DNA from: UBA2336 sp036787955
GTDB lineage: Bacteria > Bacteroidota > Bacteroidia > Cytophagales > Cyclobacteriaceae
Direction: 5' to 3'
NCBI GenBank assembly: GCA_036787955.1
Contig: DAIQOI010000003.1
Span: 248,001-312,000, forward strand
Length of the DNA stretch: 64,000 nt
In this document: positions 60,297 through 64,000 of the stretch, piece by piece
How the letters are laid out: the number at the start of each line of letters is the position of its first letter
How positions within the stretch are numbered: position 1 is the stretch's first letter
Position numbers and translations under genes: made by a program
Notes under the pieces: generated by a model
Seen by the model: the letters and a program-made list of their open reading frames with translations, nothing else
Databases searched by the model: none
Told to the model about the DNA's origin: nothing

Positions 60297-60794
60297 TCAC
60301 CTCACCGGCCGGTTTTCTTTATCTTTTTCTATTGCAATGACCGATACGCAAATAATTTTCCATTGTCCGTTAATTTTTTCAAGAACGCGTACTTCTTCCT
60401 GTGGTGGCCGCAGGGTGTCATCGTGAACATGTTGTATAAACCTTGCGTAAGCTCCGTTGCCGAAGATTTTTATGGAAAGCCAGTCGCGGTCAATTTTGGC
60501 GGTTGATGGCTTTGATGTTTTGAAGTAACCGGCAAATCCTTTCTGGATTTCATCCCAACCGGAAAAGTAATTTACATCAGTGGTGTCGGCAAAGGCCCAG
60601 AAAGCATACGGAACGTGCCCCCAGCAACTGGCCCAGGTATTGTAATCAATTTCGAAAAAGGCCTTCGTTTCGCGTTCAATAAGTTGGCGGATGGCTGTTT
60701 CATCACCGGAAGTTCCGGTGCTCTTGGACTTGAGCGGTGCCTGGGCCAGGGCTGTGGCCGTGCCCAGTAAGATGAGGTTAAACAGGGCTTTCAT
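60297..60794 (-). CDS. Exported SnoaL/DUF4440-like protein
   Basis: 165 residues from ATG 60794, which begins a signal peptide (MKALFNLILLGTATALAQAP); 13 further upstream codons are in frame but spoil it. The mature part reads as an NTF2-like cone: ETAIRQLIERETKAFFEID, YNTWASCWGHVPYAFW, WDEIQKGFAGYF and EVRVLEKINGQWKIICVSVI, the latter being the usual final strand of DUF4440 proteins. Probably periplasmic; substrate unknown. Confidence 0.75.
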   Translation of the reverse strand: MKALFNLILLGTATALAQAPLKSKSTGTSGDETAIRQLIERETKAFFEIDYNTWASCWGHVPYAFWAFADTTDVNYFSGWDEIQKGFAGYFKTSKPSTAKIDRDWLSIKIFGNGAYARFIQHVHDDTLRPPQEEVRVLEKINGQWKIICVSVIAIEKDKENRPVR

Positions 60795-60937
60795 AATTTT
60801 TACAGTTTTGGCTTGAGCTGATCGTAACGGCATTGGAAGTTACTGAATTCCGCTTTTTTTTACCATCCTCTGCAAATATTCTTTCGGGCCTGATTTTCAT
60901 CAGATGGAATTTCGGCAAAACCCGATTACCTTTCCGT

Positions 60938-60953
60938 AACAAAGCCCTTTGTT
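60938..60953. repeat. 16-base palindrome directly before the ppk2 start
   Basis: AACAAAG-CC-CTTTGTT is a perfect inverted repeat ending at the base before the ATG at 60954. The 2-base centre is too tight for an RNA hairpin loop but suits a dimeric DNA-binding protein; alternatively only the inner part pairs. TACCTTTC (60927-60934), one mismatch from the -7 box, overlaps the region. Confidence 0.45.
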
Positions 60954-61922
60954 ATGCTCTCCAATGAAAAAATACTCAGCATCCGCGATTTTCTGGTAAA
61001 ACCCGGAAAAAAGGTTCATTTAAAAGACTGGCCTACTAAGCATCGGGCCAAAAAGCTGAACCGGCGTGATGCGGAAGCCCTGCTCGACCTGGGCAGACGG
61101 CACCTGGCTGAAATTCAGGATAAATTATATGCCCATAATCAATACAGCGTGCTTATTATTCTGCAGGCTATGGATGCAGCCGGCAAGGATGGAGCCGTTA
61201 AGCATATTATGTCGGGATTTAACCCCCTGGGGGTTAAAGTGTACAGCTTCAAGGCACCCAATGCCCATGAATTGGATCATGATTATTTCTGGCGCCATAC
61301 ACTGGCCCTGCCGGCACGCGGAGAAATAGCCATTCACAACCGCTCACACTATGAAAACGTGCTGGTTACCCGGGTACACCCCGAATGGATATTGAATGAA
61401 AACATTCCGGGAATTCGCTCGCTCAAAGATATTGATGACAAATTCTGGGAGACACGCTACAAGCAAATCAACCGCTTTGAAAAAAATCTGGCGCAGAACG
61501 GCACTGTTATCATGAAGTTCTTTCTTCACGTTTCTAAAAAAGAGCAACGAAAGCGTTTTCTCGAACGCATTGACGATCCTGCCAAAAACTGGAAATTCTC
61601 CCTGTCCGATATTAAAGAAAGGGCCTTCTGGAACGAGTATCAGAAAGCGTACGAAATAACCCTGGAGAAAACATCCAAAGGCCATGCACCCTGGTTTATT
61701 ATTCCTGCCGATGACAAGTGGTATGCACGACTGGCCATGGCCTTTATTATCTACAACCAATTTGAGAATCTTAACCTGAGTTACCCTGTTGTAACGGAAG
61801 CCCAGAAACAGGAGTTGCAAAAAGCCAAATTACAACTGATGAATGAAAATGGCTCTAAGGAAGATGGCCGGGAGTCCAAAAATCAAAAAGTAAATAAAAC
61901 AAAAGCGCCGGAATCAGTCTGA
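60954..61922 (+). CDS. ppk2: Polyphosphate kinase 2 family protein
   Basis: 322 residues. PPK2 fold: the Walker A ILQAMDAAGKDGAVKHIM, HELDHDYFWRHTLALPARGE, IAIHNRSHYENVLVTRVHPE (Walker B/lid region), IMKFFLHVSKKEQRKRFLER and WFIIPADDKWYARLAMAFII. It transfers phosphate between polyphosphate and nucleotides; the single-domain length fits class I or III. The last about 30 residues are Lys/Glu-rich and poorly conserved-looking. Stop is two bases before the convergent LRR gene stop. Confidence 0.92.
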   Translation: MLSNEKILSIRDFLVKPGKKVHLKDWPTKHRAKKLNRRDAEALLDLGRRHLAEIQDKLYAHNQYSVLIILQAMDAAGKDGAVKHIMSGFNPLGVKVYSFKAPNAHELDHDYFWRHTLALPARGEIAIHNRSHYENVLVTRVHPEWILNENIPGIRSLKDIDDKFWETRYKQINRFEKNLAQNGTVIMKFFLHVSKKEQRKRFLERIDDPAKNWKFSLSDIKERAFWNEYQKAYEITLEKTSKGHAPWFIIPADDKWYARLAMAFIIYNQFENLNLSYPVVTEAQKQELQKAKLQLMNENGSKEDGRESKNQKVNKTKAPESV

Positions 61923-61924
61923 GA

Positions 61925-63325
61925 TTACAGGTGTACAATAACGCCTTTCTGGATGAAGAATTCGCTAAGTTCCTGAACATGGGCTTTATTTATCCAGTGG
62001 TTATTTCGCAAAACAAGAATCTTCAGCTTGTTGAGCGTGATTAGTTCCTGCGGAAGTTCGTATAACTCATTATCGGCCATATCCAGATATTCAAGATTCT
62101 TCAATGCCAGGATCGGGTATGGAAAAGAGGTGAACCGGTTGTTATTTATGCGCAGGGTTTTTAATTCCTGCAGATGCGATAAACTTTCAGGTAAATAAAT
62201 GAGCCGGTTATTATGAACAAATAGTTCCTGCAGGTCTTTAAGTTGGCCAATGCTCTCCGGAAGTCTGCTGATGCGATTGTTGGATAAATAGAGAATTTTA
62301 AGTTTTGAAAGCTGTCCCAACTGTTCACTAACGGTATCAATACGATTGAAATACAGATCAATGATTTCCAGGTTGGTAAGTTTATATACTGCCGGCGGAA
62401 TGGCCGGCAGCGCGTTTACGTAAAATGACAACGCTGTAAGATCTTGCAGTTTACTCAGGTTGACGTGAACACTTTGTATATTGTTGATGGCCAGATTCAG
62501 TTCGCGTAAACGGGGAAAGCGCGCAATACCTTCCGGTACCTCGTTAATGCGGTTTTGCTGAAGGAACAACTTTTGTAATGTCGGATGACTTTTTCCGCGC
62601 GTTAGGTCCGACAGAGTTAACCGGTTTCTGTTCAGTTGTAGTTCTGTAAGTCTATGATTCCGGAAGATATGAGGAAAGTGCGTGAGAGCAATATTTTCAG
62701 ACAAATCCAGGATTTCCAGGTTCCGGAGCTTGCGGTAGGAATGCGGTATGTGGGATTGATCGCTTCCGCGGATAACGAGTTTCGCGACATTGTCATTTCG
62801 CGATAATTTTACCCGACCGCGTGTGTTGTAAATATAGATTGCTTTCAGTGCAGTAATTTTATTCAGATACCGGGGTAGCTTTCTTATCTGCGTATCCCAG
62901 AGTTCCAGTTCTTTCAGGCGGGTACACTGCTTCATTCCTTCCGGAAGGCGCCTGAATTTCGTGCCGTGTAAACTTAATGCTGTTACCTGGTCATGTGGTA
63001 CAATGCCTTTTTCCACTTCATGCCACTCGGTTGTGCCCATACGCCTGGTATAAGTTGTTCGATATCCGATGATCTTATCCATGAGCGCAGCACGTACTTT
63101 CAGCAGGCTGTCTGCCCTTACGCTGGTGTCCGTCCGAGAGTCGGTTGGTTTGGCATTGCGGCTCAGTTCCTGAATCAGGCGGTTCGTCTGGGCAAAGGCG
63201 GCCGAATCGGCCGGGGTGGCAAATACCGGCTGACTGGCCTGGCTGCAAGCAGGAGCGTGGTAAATCAGAGCAGTTGCAATGAGTACTAAAGTCCTTTTCA
63301 AGCTTGAATTCCTTTTATTTAACAA
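61925..63325 (-). CDS. Exported leucine-rich repeat protein
   Basis: 466 residues from TTG 63325, or 458 from TTG 63301 (MKRTLVLIATALIYHAPACS), the latter preceded by AGGA at a fair distance; no ATG is available. After a signal peptide and a helical segment, about twelve 23-residue LRRs run to the C-terminus (for example LKILYLSNNRISRLPESIGQ, LQELFVHNNRLIYLPESLSH, LEYLDMADNELYELPQELIT). These are the shape used for protein binding. No T9SS tail is seen (ends FIQKGVIVHL). Divergent from gyrB. Confidence 0.8.
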   Translation of the reverse strand: MLNKRNSSLKRTLVLIATALIYHAPACSQASQPVFATPADSAAFAQTNRLIQELSRNAKPTDSRTDTSVRADSLLKVRAALMDKIIGYRTTYTRRMGTTEWHEVEKGIVPHDQVTALSLHGTKFRRLPEGMKQCTRLKELELWDTQIRKLPRYLNKITALKAIYIYNTRGRVKLSRNDNVAKLVIRGSDQSHIPHSYRKLRNLEILDLSENIALTHFPHIFRNHRLTELQLNRNRLTLSDLTRGKSHPTLQKLFLQQNRINEVPEGIARFPRLRELNLAINNIQSVHVNLSKLQDLTALSFYVNALPAIPPAVYKLTNLEIIDLYFNRIDTVSEQLGQLSKLKILYLSNNRISRLPESIGQLKDLQELFVHNNRLIYLPESLSHLQELKTLRINNNRFTSFPYPILALKNLEYLDMADNELYELPQELITLNKLKILVLRNNHWINKAHVQELSEFFIQKGVIVHL

Positions 63326-63359
63326 CGACCAATTTCTTCAAAATCCCGCAAAAAACCTG

Positions 63360-63367
63360 TATTTTTG
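63360..63367 (+). promoter_or_regulatory. -7 promoter box (TATTTTTG) of gyrB
   Basis: Exact TAnnTTTG match ending 22 bases before the gyrB ATG at 63390. Upstream is the divergent LRR gene start (63301 or 63325). No clear TTG at -33. Confidence 0.5.
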
Positions 63368-63389
63368 AAAGTTTATTGATAAACCTACA

Positions 63390-64000
63390 ATGAGCGCAGT
63401 AAAAGAAAAGGAAAAAAAATCAACCGGCTATTCGGCCAGCAATATTCAGGTTTTGGAGGGCTTGGAAGCCGTGCGCAAGCGCCCGGCCATGTACATAGGC
63501 GATGTGAGCAGCAAGGGTTTGCATCACCTTATCTGGGAAGTGGTAGACAACTCCATTGACGAAGCCCTGGCCGGCTATTGTGATGATATTAAAGTTACCA
63601 TTCATGAGGATAATTCCGTTTCGGTAGAAGATAACGGAAGGGGCATTCCTACTGACATCCATGAAAAGGAGAAGCGATCGGCACTTGAAGTGGTAATGAC
63701 CGTTCTGCACGCAGGCGGCAAATTTGATAAAAGTACTTACAAGGTGTCAGGTGGACTACACGGAGTAGGGGTATCGTGCGTAAACGCACTTTCCGAAAAA
63801 CTTCATGCGGTAGTTTACCGCGATGGGAAAATCTGGGAACAGGAGTACCAACGGGGGGTTCCGCAATATTCGGTGCGGGTAGTGGGCGAATCGGACAAAC
63901 GTGGTACGTTGGTTCATTTCCTGCCCGATAAAACGATTTTTACAGTTACAGAGTTTAACTACGAAACCGTGGCCACGCGCCTGCGTGAACTGGCGTTTTT
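63390..64000 (+). CDS. gyrB: DNA gyrase subunit B (5' part, runs off the window)
   Basis: The first about 203 residues of GyrB from ATG 63390; the gene continues past the right edge. GHKL ATPase features: YSASNIQVLEGLEAVRKRPA, MYIGDVSSKGLHHLIWEVVD, the catalytic Glu in NSIDEALAGYCDDI, SVEDNGRGIPTDIHEKEK, and SGGLHGVGVSCVNALSEKL. GyrB rather than ParE is favoured by the VLEGLEAVRKRPAMYIGDVS start. It negatively supercoils DNA with GyrA. Confidence 0.95.
   Translation, partial: MSAVKEKEKKSTGYSASNIQVLEGLEAVRKRPAMYIGDVSSKGLHHLIWEVVDNSIDEALAGYCDDIKVTIHEDNSVSVEDNGRGIPTDIHEKEKRSALEVVMTVLHAGGKFDKSTYKVSGGLHGVGVSCVNALSEKLHAVVYRDGKIWEQEYQRGVPQYSVRVVGESDKRGTLVHFLPDKTIFTVTEFNYETVATRLRELAF

Overview
The window reads as chromosomal DNA of a Bacteroidota bacterium, most likely a Cytophagales-type organism. 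The signs are: a type IX secretion (T9SS) C-terminal sorting domain, an exosortase-F-type gene pair, a DUF6089-like outer-membrane barrel, orphan sucC and lolD genes, abundant TAnnTTTG (-7) promoter boxes, and the gyrB protein type at the right edge. No rRNA, tRNA, CRISPR array, intact insertion sequence or prophage was seen.

Region 1 (1-42,345, all + strand) is one very large exopolysaccharide / surface-glycan locus. It opens with a winged-helix regulator carrying a nucleotidyltransferase-like tail. Next come export genes (Wza, Wzc, and a Wzm/Wzt ABC transporter with a C-terminal glycan-recognition domain). A sugar-modification module follows (aminotransferase, WbqC-like protein, two tandem beta-propeller glycosidase-like paralogues, acetyltransferase, methyltransferase). 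After that come nine glycosyltransferases mixed with methyltransferases, a Wzy/WaaL-type protein, an asparagine-synthase-like amidotransferase and a CapK/PaaK-like adenylating enzyme. The locus ends with WecB, a second aminotransferase, two tandem phosphoglycosyl transferases and a PglD/PglE/PglF set that can make UDP-N,N'-diacetylbacillosamine. Most genes overlap or nearly touch, so long translationally coupled operons are likely. Two gaps with nested inverted repeats (12187-12445 and 26155-26465) interrupt the run.

The most unusual part is 33,862-40,436. An exosortase (Cys85/Arg126/His145) and its companion membrane protein sit between pglD and pglE. A 1380-residue T9SS cargo protein and a 55-residue protein lie between pglE and pglF. 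The 55-residue protein consists only of a signal peptide, a Pro/Gly/Asp linker and a P-F-T-G / hydrophobic / basic sorting-like tail. I infer that it is the exosortase substrate or a peptide anchor tied to the glycan made by this locus.

Region 2 (42,354-64,000) is mostly housekeeping and catabolic. It holds an outer-membrane barrel, sucC, lolD, a tiny lipoprotein, mtaB, a DinB-like protein, a phosphohexomutase, 4-hydroxyphenylpyruvate dioxygenase, trpS, DUF1573 and NYN/cold-shock proteins, glutaryl-CoA dehydrogenase, tryptophan 2,3-dioxygenase, a MORN-repeat protein, an FAD dehydrogenase, a CoA-binding protein, PPK2, a leucine-rich-repeat protein and the 5' part of gyrB. HPPD, GCDH and TDO point to tyrosine/tryptophan/lysine breakdown. 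All identifications rest on reading motifs by eye; no database search was run.
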